This document shows positions 35,906-46,960 of a stretch of 64,000 nt of DNA, piece after piece (the first letter of the stretch is position 1; each line of letters starts with the position of its first letter). This DNA comes from Polytrichum commune (Eukaryota > Streptophyta > Polytrichopsida > Polytrichales > Polytrichaceae): contig OX485808.1 of NCBI GenBank assembly GCA_950295325.1, forward strand, positions 38,215,180 through 38,279,179, read 5' to 3'. A model generated the notes under the pieces. That model did no database searches. It saw only the letters and a program-made list of their open reading frames with translations, and was not told the origin of the DNA. Position numbers and translations under genes: made by a program.

Positions 35906-38123
35906 TCAGGGAGGATCTAAGCATCCATTATCTTGGCTGTGATGCATATATATTCTCCAGTATTGATTATATACAATGTAGGCTAGGGAAACGCTGGACC
36001 TGATCATTTGACGATCAATGACAGTGTTGCCGAGAAGACCTCGGTTCTCCTCTGCTCGTCTGATAAGATAGGGAATGACCTCGCGGACAGGGCCAAATGG
36101 CAGATACTTGCTCACACGGAACCCCCCCTGGGCCAGTGACAGGGACAGCACGTCAGCCATTCCTTTGAGCTGTGCAAATTGCACTCTGGGATCCCCCTTC
36201 GACAGACCTAATTCTAGTGCTTTTGTTGCCGCTGCTCGCCCTGCGATGCACAACTCATGCTCTGCTATCAGAACTTTTAAAGCCTTCTGGACACTTGTGC
36301 ACTTCCTATACTTCGTGTGCTATTAACAAAGGTAAGCACTACTCTACAGTAGTGCACAAAGACATTCACAGAGCACCACAATTACATTCATATGAAATCC
36401 TCGACCATGCATCTGAACAAACTCTGTGAGCCTTAGACTACCTTAACCCAATAAAAACTCATGCCTACTTCAAATCTAGAGAGCTTCTCTGTCAGAAAGT
36501 ATGTCAATGTTCATAATGAGAAAATGAGGTAGATGTTGTAGTGTTTTAATAATACCTGAGTCCATATTGTGAGTGGCAAGCACCACTGAACCATCTCCGG
36601 AGGCTGCTTGCTGCAGCATGAATGCAGCACACGTGTCGTAGCACTGGTGTGTTTCTGTGATATTTGAGTGGATAGGAGATGGGGCTTTTAAAGAAGCTGC
36701 CAAAGCTTTCTCTCGAGTGATGTATGCCCCTCGGACAAGCTTTACACCATACGCAAGTCCTCTCTCATGAGAACTTTTCACTGCAAGCTTTAGTCGTGGA
36801 ATTGAATCCTTCAAATATGTCTGTATAGTGCCAAATACTACAGGCTCATCTCCTTTGTTGAACTCATTAGCAGCAGCATGAATAATGTAGTCAACAGCTG
36901 GTTGAACTGATGTGTACTCTGCATCTACCATTAGAGGCAACCCTTCCTTTTCACATGCCTTGCAGAGCTTTGACAGGCGCTCGTGGGCAAGAGTGAGATC
37001 CGCTTCTTCATCCTTTGTCAGAGGTTCTGGAGGAGATGTTACATGGTATGTGGGACTGCTTTCTGCTAGAACCGGAATAACATCCTGTTTCCATGGTAGC
37101 TGGAATCTGTTATCCACATGCTGCCATCTTAAAAGGTTGCTCACGCGCTCCAAGAGTTGAATAGGGCAGATTGCAGAGATTTTCACACAGGCTGTGCTAA
37201 CCTATAGACATCAATGGCTCTCAGTCAGGTACACACTTTCACAATCCTGAGGACAAGCAATCTAAAAATCTCAAGTATATAAGGGGAAGAAACCTCAACC
37301 TATTACATCGATTGATACATTCATTCCCACACTTAAGCGAGCTTGAGAACATTCACATTAAGCTCCTCATCCACAAACAGTTTATGCATTTTTCAGGCAA
37401 AACACTCCAATTTTAATAGCAAGGCTGATCATACAATTACAAAGACGCAGTAACATGAACAGACAAGAGTGGATGAGAAATATGAGAAAGAGCGCCAACA
37501 CTGCAATCTTAGGGCAAATTACCCTCAAATTGGACCAAAAGAGACAAAGATGCCACCAGTCCAGCTCTTGACTCCAAATGTTCTGCTCTAAATTGGATAG
37601 TTGCACTTACTGATCCCTGCGGAAGGTGACTGGTTTTCTGGACGACCTGCACAAATTTTCCAAGGTTCTTGGCACAGGATTCATTGTCAGTTGCATCTTC
37701 AAGTCCGTAGTCCAGAATCCCGCGTAACCCTAGGTCCCACATCCTCTGCAAAGTCTTGGAAGCTTCCTCGACATCTTCTCCAGCACAAAAATGGGAGTAC
37801 GCAGTTCGTTTCACCACAGGAAGAATTGGTGCTTGAAGTAGAGGAGATCGCATGAAGGGAGATGACAGGACCTTGATGCTCAGGTCGACTATGGGTTCGT
37901 AGGCTACCAAATGTAGATTAAAGAGTGTCCTGAGAAGCTCCTTTGAAGAGAATCCTGCAAAGAGAACCTCTCCATCCTTTGTTTGCAAGATGTCATCGGA
38001 TGTGTGATCTGTGGTAAAGAGGTCGGCCTTTGTTGTCACCCCTCTTGCAAAGAACGGTGTTCCAGTCAAGCTCTTCAATGAAGTCAAGTTCTTGGAAAGT
38101 GTGTGGCCGTTACGCCATGCCAT
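35906..38123 (-). CDS. ProDH: Proline dehydrogenase, mitochondrial
   Basis: Three exons: 37611-38123, 36556-37201 and 35906-36240. They join to 1,494 nt and 497 residues, close to the roughly 500 residues of plant ProDH. Donors are gtaagt and gtatta; acceptors are tctatag and atcgcag, with phases 0 and 1. The enzyme is an FAD-dependent TIM-barrel that oxidises proline to pyrroline-5-carboxylate on the inner mitochondrial membrane. Conserved blocks seen: 'GILDYGLEDA', 'VKISAICP', 'MVDAEYT', 'KLVRGAYITRE', 'VVLATHNMDSG' and 'SKYLPFGPV..VIPYLIRRAEENRG', whose paired Arg (about 447-448) binds the substrate carboxylate in the family. The N-terminus (MAWRNGHTLSKN...) suits a mitochondrial presequence. 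In-frame ATG 38258 is an alternative start. After DRQMIR the last 30 residues do not look like the family tail. Confidence 0.92.
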
Positions 38124-38321
38124 GTGACGTAAAGAAATAAACCAGAGAGACAAGACCCGAGCCCGGTTGCAAGTCGTCGTTAAAATCACGGTATGTTCAC
38201 CTGGAAAAGAATATAACCTTGTTAGACAGGCAAGGCAACAATAGTCGACAATTGGCATTGGGAATTTTCATGCAAAAACTACGTTGTCACATTGACGACG
38301 AGTTTCAATGCCCATGATGGA

Positions 38322-39279
38322 AAGCTCAACGGAAGATGATTTGCCAGGACGATGCCTTCTCGAAGCATTGGAAGCAGCTTGAATTATGTTTTCAACAATT
38401 GAGAAGATTGCTTCCGAAGACAGAATGGAGAATCTTAAATGGAGAATCGCAAGAAAGCATCTTAAAACACCGATTACAGGACCTCCTCTGTCGCGTGAGC
38501 AAAACCCGTTAGTTCAGAGTTCTGAAACAGATCATGAAGGATGTAGCAGAAGAAACAATTCAACCAGCACTCAATTAGTCGACATATGTGTAGAGAATAA
38601 CTACGCGCTGCGGTTTTAAACTTTTATTGCAAGCCTGGGGAGAGTAGCGTCTGAAATAAGCCGTCCTCTTGAACGTCAGAACGTATAGCATCACAAACTG
38701 TTTCGCAAACGTTGCTTCTTGCAAAGATGTCAACAGCAGAATTATATGCTCCGGGGTCCGTTACTAGTGCAATATGAAAAGGAGAACGCCCTGATGCAGC
38801 AGCAAGAATATGGAGCTTAATGTAAATTACACCGTTCCTTGTTTAGTGCAGAAACACCTAGTGAAGAAGTTTCTGAGCAATCACGAACAGAGAGCTCAAG
38901 CGACTTGGGTTCGACCAGAACTAATAGGTCGACATCGCAAGAGACAGAAAGGAAACAGACAAAATTACAAATGGCTTGAGACCAAGAGCAGCAGACGAGA
39001 GACGCGTTGCTTAAATTCAACCAAGTAGCAAAGGAAGTACAACACCTCAAGCTCTGTACGAACGCCTTCCAGAGCCATACTAACCGAGGGTTGCAAATCG
39101 ATAAAAATTATAAAACGATGCAACTCGTCGCCGAGGAGGAAAAAATAATCCAAGTGTACAGGCTAAGAATGTACCAGCAGCAGCTGAAGAAGAAAACCCC
39201 CACCAGATATGGCGCTTTTATCAACCACGTCAAGAGACTGATCGTCACAGAGCTCCCAATTTTAGTCGCAAAAATGTGA
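38322..39279 (+). pseudogene. Degenerate coiled-coil-like reading frame
   Basis: One frame runs about 320 codons from ATG 38322 to TGA 39277 with only five internal stops (near 38370, 38617, 38689, 38817 and 38977). That is far fewer than chance, and the text between stops is charged and helix-like (EKIASEDRMENLKWRIARKH; KFNQVAKEVQHLKL; QVYRLRMYQQQLKKK). This suggests a decayed gene or retrocopy for a coiled-coil protein. Short unrecognised introns could also remove some stops. I do not recognise the family. It begins about 200 bp upstream of the divergent ProDH start. Confidence 0.3.
38624..38836 (-). CDS. Possible 3' exon with ankyrin-like text
   Basis: On the minus strand an open stretch reads ...AAASGRSPFHIALVTDPG... 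and ends LLSPGLQ-stop at 38624. The TAA overlaps an AATAAA word (38623-38628) that could act as a poly(A) signal. 'GRSPFHIAL' resembles an ankyrin repeat core. It lacks a start codon and would be a last exon, with a possible acceptor 'gctgctgcatcag'. It overlaps the plus-strand degenerate frame, so at most one reading is likely to be genuine. Confidence 0.25.
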   Translation of the reverse strand, partial: NGVIYIKLHILAAASGRSPFHIALVTDPGAYNSAVDIFARSNVCETVCDAIRSDVQEDGLFQTLLSPGLQ

Positions 39280-39690
39280 TGTAGACCATACTCTGAGGAT
39301 AACAATGAATCGAAGAGATCAGCATAATGAGGTACCAGCACACGCACTCCAAAGAGAAGAGCACTTCACAAGAAACCAGAAATATGCTAACAGAAACTCT
39401 GGCTCTTCTCTCCACCACATCACATCGACAGCAGGATTAAAAACTGAGATCTCTTACAGTATCTGAGACAAAGAAGAAATCGATATATATATATTTTTCA
39501 AAGAATCACATAAAAGGAGAGCACGAAGGACGTACCAGAGCCACGGGCGAGGGAGGAAGCTGTTCGGAAGAACGACGACACCAATTCCGACGATATTTTC
39601 GACCAAAACAGGACAGAAGTGGCTCGAAACAGAGCTCCCGAAGTCGGTAACAAACTGCAAGAGCAGAAGGGAGCGTGGAATGGCTGCGGA
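39157..39690. repeat. Source copy of a 533-bp duplicated segment
   Basis: Nearly identical to 40518-41049 in the same orientation. It starts 'tacaggctaagaatgtacc' and ends 'gagc-tggaatggctgcgga'. It contains the 3' end of the plus-strand degenerate frame and a GC-rich stretch with a minus-strand ORF (39454-39837). A possible minus-strand splice donor (CTG|GTACGT) lies near 39535, so this could be the 5' exon of an undefined minus-strand gene. The copy inside the CACTA element is slightly diverged. Confidence 0.85.
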
Positions 39691-39837
39691 GGCGAGAAAG
39701 GGGGTCAAGGAGCACGCTCTCTGTGAGTCCGTTGCTTCAAGAGCAATGGCGATGGCAGCCACCGGTGACCAGAGGAGGGGACGAGCGAGTCCGGGAGGGA
39801 GGAAGAAGACCCCATCACCGCGGGGCTCACTGACCAC
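39454..39837 (-). CDS. Unrecognised GC-rich ORF, possible first exon
   Basis: A 127-codon minus-strand frame in an unusually GC-rich patch. Ala/Leu-rich text after an internal Met gives way to 'ENIVGIGVVVLPNSF'. It may be an exon or 5' leader ending at a GTACGT donor near 39535. I recognise no domain. The downstream half is the part copied into the CACTA element. Confidence 0.2.
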   Translation of the reverse strand: MVSEPRGDGVFFLPPGLARPLLWSPVAAIAIALEATDSQRACSLTPFLASAAIPRSLLLLQFVTDFGSSVSSHFCPVLVENIVGIGVVVLPNSFLPRPWLWYVLRALLLCDSLKNIYISISSLSQIL

Positions 39838-40235
39838 GTCAGCTCTGGGGAGCCATCCACGTCAGCATTCACGCTTTTGGGAGTTGCCACATCGATTACA
39901 CGTCAGATTCTGAGCACTCGACAGGTGGAGTCACTATCCCTTGGAGCATATTATTAAACAGTATTCCTTTCCATTTTATTTCCCTTCTATTGGCTGGACA
40001 ACCATTACAAATGCCAAGTGCCCCTGTTGTTAACCGCAAATTACTACACTACCTTACACTTGGGGCGTTGCTATGGGGACGCACATGAAGCACCTAGTTG
40101 CTTGGTTCCATTTGATGGTGAGAGAGAATCAATACATTAGGTAGAAAAACGGAAAGCGGTGAAAAATAAGCTGATTTGGCCACAAAGCATGGCTTGAAAT
40201 TTATGCAATATTTTTCCGATATGGAGTAGAGGAAC

Positions 40236-41100
40236 CACTAGTAGAAAACTATGCAAATAGAATCATAGTCGTGTTCGATTATGGTTCTTTTGACCATCTT
40301 GATCTGCACTCGCTAAACGACACATTTTTTTTCTTTTTCTCTTTTTGCGACTGCAATCTTAATTTTTTTGGGCGTTTAATATATCGTTGGAAAGGCATTT
40401 TCAAGACCTTTCCAACGGTATATTACAAGCCCCCAAATTCTAAAATTTTAGTTGGTAAACCACAAAAACAAAATGCAGTTGCATAGCACGCTAATCGAAA
40501 TAATTTCAGAATGAGCCTACAGGCTAAGAATGTACCAGCAGCAGCTGAAGAAGAAAACCCCCACCATATATGGCGCTTTTATCAACCACATCAAGAGACT
40601 GATCGTCACAGAGCTCCCAATTTTAGTTGCAAAAATGTGATGTAGACCATACTCTGAGGAAAACAATGAATCGAAGAGATCAGCATAATGAGGTACCCGC
40701 ACACACACACTCCAAAGCGAAGAGCACTTCACAAGAAACCAGAAATATGCTAACGGAAACTCTGGCTCTTCTCTCCACCACATCACAACGAGAGCACGAT
40801 TAAAAACTGAGATCTCTTACAGTATCTGAGACAAAGAAGAAATCGATTTTTTTTTTTAAAGAATCACATAAAAGGAGAGCACGAAGGACGTACCAGAGCC
40901 ATGGGCGAGGGAGGAAGCTGTTGGGAAGAACGACAACACCAATTCCCACGATATTTTCGACCAAAACAGGACAGAAGTAGCTCGAAACAGAGCTCCCCAA
41001 GTCGGTAACAAACTGCAAGAGCAGAAGGGAGCATGGAATGGCTGCGGAATGGGAAAATGATTGTGGTTTTTCTTTTTTTTCGCATAGTTTTCTACTAGTG
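40236..41100. mobile_element. Non-autonomous CACTA element carrying a captured fragment
   Basis: The left end CACTAGTAGAAAACTATGC (40236-40254) is exactly the reverse complement of the right end (41082-41100). CACTA...TAGTG termini with the following AGAAAA are diagnostic of the En/Spm (CACTA) superfamily. Flanking triplets are AAC and AAA, so the expected 3-bp target duplication is at best imperfect. The 865-bp element has no transposase. About 60% of it (40518-41049) is a near-identical copy of neighbouring host DNA at 39157-39690, as in gene-fragment-capturing (Pack-type) elements. A hairpin at 40384-40424 (TCGTTGGAAAGG and complement) lies in its left part. Confidence 0.8.
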
Positions 41101-44100
41101 AAATGATGAGGAATGCAAGTTGTTTCGTAATTTTATTCTTCATTATTAATTAGTTACATTTGTTCCAAAGGCAAGTTAAGTCAAACCTCCTACTTGTATA
41201 ATAGAGTCTCCCTAATTTTAGAATCAAAATATTCTACTTCGCATACAAATGCACGCAAAACAGTCAACTCAATTCCATCCAAAAGTGAACCCCAAGTGGT
41301 GTGAAATAGGACCTATCCGGCCAATCATTGCATCCCTTTTCAAGCGACCACTTTTGCAACTAGCCATTTTGGGTCCACACAAGCATCATTCGACTCCTAG
41401 TCTAGTTCACTGCTTGTAGTGGGCACTCACCATTGTCCACATTCATCCCACATAAAAGCCTTGAAATTGCATAGAGTCCGTAAGTTGCTTTTCTTGATTG
41501 ACTAGACACCGGGAGTAGTTTTAAACACCCCAAATTACTTTAGTCCAAGCTAGTCATTTGAGATGCATCATGCACAAAATTATAGGGCATCAAGTTTTCA
41601 TGTTAGTTGGATGAGAGGTAAGGTATGTAGTCTTAAAGCAGTATGTGATCTTAAATGGTTTCTAGCATATAAGTACATATTCAAGTTTGAAATGTAAATA
41701 TCTCAAAGAAAAATCATCTAAGAAAATCTATGAGCACCACTTCAAAAATACATAAGATATTCACTTTCATTCCGACTCTCATGTTCCACATTTGAATTTG
41801 CTAATGCGTTCATGTAAATTTTTTTGAACTGTTAGAAAACCTACGTATGTTAGAATGCTGGAAATGCCCACTTTAGACATACTTATCTTATGCTTATATA
41901 CAACATTCCATCTCTCGCCCCCATTTTGACGGTGTATCATATGCATGTGAGCATACGTTTGTGGCCAAGCACTTCCATTAATTAGTTGTGTAATAACACA
42001 AGGTAGTATCTTTGTGGCAAATGCATCTCCAAAATGAGTGCAAGTACAATTGCAATTGTTTGGTCTTGGTGGGTGGGGCCCATTGCTTAAATATAACCAA
42101 AAAAAATCCTTTCATTGGTGGGGAGCGATTCTCGGTCCCAAATAACAAGGCCCACTAGTATGTCAACACTTTACGAGGCCGCATGGAGTCGAGTCATGAA
42201 CCTCCACCCATCTCAAAAGTATTGGATGGACAATGTTGCATCATCTTTGCCTGTACACGATCCCCGCTTTTGTGGGTCTTTTGGTCAATTGGCTATGCTC
42301 TTATCCAAGAAAATGAGCACTTCAATTGTGTTCTAAGGACCCAAAAACAAAGTTTGTTGAAGCAATGCCAACAACTTGCTTGACACCTTCTATGAATATT
42401 CGTTATGTATGCCCCTACGTGTTCATTGAAGGAATTGTCACCTTGATATCTCGAAATTGTGTAGCAAATTGAAGGGTTGCCAACTCCTTATGCGATTGCA
42501 TGTTATTTCATAATTTCTTTATATTTGCAAAGCCAATGAAAGTGCCAATAAAACATGAGTTGTTACACACTTGGTGCTTTTCCTTGATGAATTGATTGAG
42601 TTTTTTTTATGTCTTAGTGCATCAAGAGGAATGGAAATGGGTGACATAATCTTGTGGTGTGTATCTAGTAAATATGGTTCATGATATATCCCATAATCTT
42701 TTGTCGATCATGATTGACATGTTGGTATGCCAATTATCAATAATAAATCTCTTATCTAAACAACAACAACAACAACAACAATAATAACATAATACTATTA
42801 TTAATAATAATATGAGCACTTAAGCTGATAATATAGATTAGTAGGCAATAGATACTATTGGGGTCCAAATAATAATTCTATATACTTCTAAATACTTGAA
42901 TATGGTTCACCTAGAAATAAGAATGACAAAAAAAAACCCAACTTTTGAAGTTCATATATAAAGCACAACCTAGGCATGATGAGCGACTAGAATGGTTGCA
43001 TTTAAATAAGCATTCACCAAACTTACTTCCACAAATTATTTGAATTGTAACCTTCAATTTTTGTGGCCCTCCATAGTGTAAACTTCTACATAGGATAATT
43101 AGATAGAACTTGGACTGACAATGTTCTGAAGTCACTTGTGCAAGACAAGTTCATCCGCTCATATGAACGCTTTTCTCCAAGGACGAAGTTATGAGCCTAA
43201 GAGGCCAATGAAATTAAGGGCTTTGCTCTAAGCCTAAGCCAATAGAAAATGTCCTTGATAGGTGTCCTTGTTGATAAGTTATGTGATAGACACGGGTAGA
43301 TCACTTAGTGCATTTTAAAAACGACGTGCGGCATAATATAGAGAGGATTAAAATCATTTGAAATAAAAATTATAAAGGAATTCCAAATAATGAAGGGGCC
43401 ATTAAATGTAGACAATCCCATTATAAGTAAGTTAGATGTACATAAAACGTGGGCCATTATTTTTTTGTAAAATTAATATAGGGGCTGAAGATAAGGATCC
43501 TAGAAGGTATGTTTAGTATGGTATGTAAATGGGTTTAGGACTCACGGGGATGGATGATAATTGGGATTTCTGTCTATCCAAAAATGAATTAAAAGGAATA
43601 TAGAGTACAAAAAATTGCAATGACTTGGACAATATAAGTAATGAAAGGGTGCAAACAAATGGGCCATTTTTGAAATTTAAGTAATTATAGGGAGGCTTTA
43701 ATTCAACCCTTGAAGGTAAATAGCCCCAAAACAAATAACCCCCAGCCGCACGTGGTGCACAAAAATGCCTTAGAGTGATCTACCCGTGGTGATAGAGAGT
43801 CCTATCATCTTATGCCATATAGAGTTATTCTTGGTTATGTCAACCTCCCCCCCCCCCAAAAAAAAAACCAATCCTTACTTTTGTTTTTATTCAAGTGTGT
43901 TGTCATTATATATGCCCAATAGTTGTGGACTTGAATTATTGTCGTGATTAACAAATGCCAATCTAACATTTGTTTATGTCTAACAAATGTATTGTTGAAA
44001 ATTCTATACTCCCCTATCTCTACATAAGCCACAATGGACTTTACATTAGATTGAGAGGGCATTTCAACATTGTCATGTTCATCAATTAGAACATCCAAGG

Positions 44101-45815
44101 CATGTCGAAGCTCACTTTGCAACTCCACATCTTCATGTAAAACTATTGTCAACCTGCGATTGCATCAATTCCGTCTCTATGACAATATCCTTGCACATGT
44201 TTGAATTGTCTTGTCCAACACTACGATTTTCCTTGTCATCACCACCTTATGCACTAGAATCATCAATCCATGAATGATCATAATCACACTCCTCATCCTC
44301 CTTCATACTTTCAAATAAATGAGCCTCAATAAGTGACCCTACCATACGAGTACGAATGTTGTATATTTTCTAGAGGTCCTCCATACATGTACATAACTAC
44401 AAGTTATAATTTGTGTAGTATGTGTATATTATGTAGTAGGGAGAAGTTCAAACTTATACCCCTTTTGTGCACTCACATATACTCATACGTGATATGAAAG
44501 GTGCAACCCTTGGCATTTAGAGAGAAATGACTACTTTATAATCAATTTTTGTTTTTGTTGACATACTTTACACGACTTGTGTTATGGTTCACCTTGTCAG
44601 TCAAGTTGGAAATTGAATATTGTCAATAAGCTTCTTAGAAACCTTTATTTTTATTTTTTATTTTTTATTGTTATTCTTGGACCATGTAGTTACAAAGCCA
44701 AACATCACCACATAGCAATTTAAACCATTAAGATTTTACAATGTAAAAATTAAGATGTAGTTAACACATAATACTTAATTGGAACCAAATTCTAATATAA
44801 CTGAATAAAGGTAACTTGTACTTCCACTTGTGATAAAGGTATTAGTAAGACATCTCCATTGACATTGAGTATGTAAATTGAAATTCCATGTTATATAAGC
44901 ACAAATCTTGTGAAGCTGGTTTCATTTCCTTGCCCCCATCATCTGCCAATGGATACGGGAGTTTTTTTTACAAATTTAGTTTGAATCTAGCTAGAAAGCC
45001 TACTAACCCTAAATTAATGGGAGCGTAATACATGGGTGATTCTTGGATCCACAATGCACAAAAAAAAGGTCTAAGTAGTGTTATGTGGGTGAAATCTCTT
45101 CCAACTACTTAAGAACGTTTTCAAAATGTTATGCACAAAATTCAGAAATGAGAATACTCCACCATTTTATTTCTTGTTTTGAGTGGACAAATTTGATGGT
45201 TGCTCCCAAAGAAGTTGAATGTAAAAAAAACTTGCATTTGGATGAAATTTGATAATTCTATCAGTAGTTTACTTATTTGAGGATGTGAACGAGGCTTCAT
45301 CACTCCAATAGTGAGAGCCCATCGACAATCACAATGAAAATACCCCCCCAACAAAAAGAAGAAGAAATGATTATAAGCATGCCATAAAGAAAGAATTCCA
45401 GCAGTTAACAAAACCCCTGGAATCTCAATGATGAATTCTCTAGTCCGAATCAACTTGAGATTTGTCACCGCTTAGGTAACTTCTACACAAATATCACCTC
45501 ATCGATGAATTATTAGTACTTTTGGCCTAAAATAAATTCTCAAAGTTCAACTGTGTCGACTAACGACGTTCAAGGACTAATTATCACTAAACTTCGACAA
45601 CTTCCCTGCTCCCAAAGAAAGAAAATGCCGATTCAATCTCCATGATATAACCCTCGACCATCCACAGCTGGAACCCTTGCCCTCAAGTCTATCTAGACCA
45701 TCGATCTCTGTGATTGGGAAGGTTTACTAAGATAATCTTGAAGAGAAGGCATCCAAATGGTTATGTACAATAACATCATGGTATATGATCATTTGACATC
45801 CTCCAGGAAGTGCAA
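41101..45815. other. Long intergenic stretch, no gene seen
   Basis: AT-rich. It holds a (CAA)n microsatellite at 42758-42780, a C run followed by an A run at about 43849-43867, and an (A/T)-rich stretch near 44645-44670. The minus-strand ORF 43835-44152 is acidic and unrecognised; acidic text continues upstream to about 44345 in broken frames, so it might be a decayed gene. 45142-45468 (minus) is likewise unrecognised. Confidence 0.4.
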
Positions 45816-45819
45816 AGAC

Positions 45820-46960
45820 AGTGAGAGAGAGACAGCGCCGGTCTTTGAGGTTGATGTGAATGAGGGACGCTTCACCTTGATCATAGCCGTGAGCTCATAC
45901 CTAAACCTGGGACATGTTTAGTGAGCATGGCTACTAGAAAAAATACCAGTAGCATTACTAGATGTCGATGCCATGGAATTAGTGTCGGCCATGACCACAA
46001 GTGCCAGAGAGTGTATAACGTCGCCGACAAAAAGCGTGTGAGAGAGAGAGACGGCTCCAACCTCTGAGGTTGACGTGAACGAGGGGCGCTTCACCTTGAC
46101 CATAGCCGTGAGCTCACACATAAACTTGGGACAAGTTTGAGCATGGCTATTAGAAAACGCACCAGAAGCATTACTAGATGTTGATGCCATGGAGTTAGTG
46201 TCGGCTATGACCACAAGTGCCAGTGAGTGCGTAACATCACCGCCAAAGAGAGAGAGAGAGAGAGAGAGCCAACCTCTGAAGTTGACGTGAACGAGGGACG
46301 CTTCACCTTGACCATAGCCGTGAGCTCATACGTAAACCTGAGACATGTTTCAATGAGCATGGCTACCACTAAAAAATGCACCAGTAGCATTACTAGATGC
46401 TGATGCCATGGAGTTAGTGTCGGCTATGACCACAAATGCTAGTGAGTGCGTAACATCACCGACAAAAAGTGTGTGGGAGAGAGAAAGAGAAAGAGAGAGA
46501 GAGAGAAACGGCGCCAACCTTTGACGTTGACGTGAACGAGGGACGCTTCACCTTGACCATAGCCGTGAGCTCATACGTAAACCTGGGACATGTTTTAACG
46601 AGCATGGCTACCACTAAAAAACGCACCAGTAGCATTACTAGATGTTGATGCCATGGAGTTAGTGTCGGCTATGACCACAAGTGCCAGTGAGTGCGTAACA
46701 TCACCGACAAAAAGTGTGGGAGAGAGAGAGAGAGAAACGGCGCCAACCTTTGACGTTGACGTGAACGAGGGACGCTTCACCTTGACCATAGCCACGAGCT
46801 CATACATAAACATGGAACATGTTTTAACGAGCATGGCTACTGGTGGAAAACGCACCAGTAGCATTACTGGATGCCGATGCCATGGAATTAGTGTCGGCCG
46901 TGACCACAAGTGCCAGAGAGTGTGTAACGTCGCCGACAGAAAGCGTGTGGGTGCCCACAC
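45820..46960 (-). repeat. Tandem array derived from the GH3 gene's last-exon tail
   Basis: Five units, marked by the word 'ccatgga-ttagtgtcggc' at 45971, 46187, 46406, 46651 and 46880 (spacings 216, 219, 245 and 229 bp). The right-most unit is the real 3' end of the GH3 coding sequence (46824-47206). The others repeat its final segment: on the minus strand [12 protein letters not shown] followed by [15 protein letters not shown], then 3' flank with VKVKRPSFTST text. A (GA)n run of variable length accounts for most length differences. Frames stay open in several units. Confidence 0.88.
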
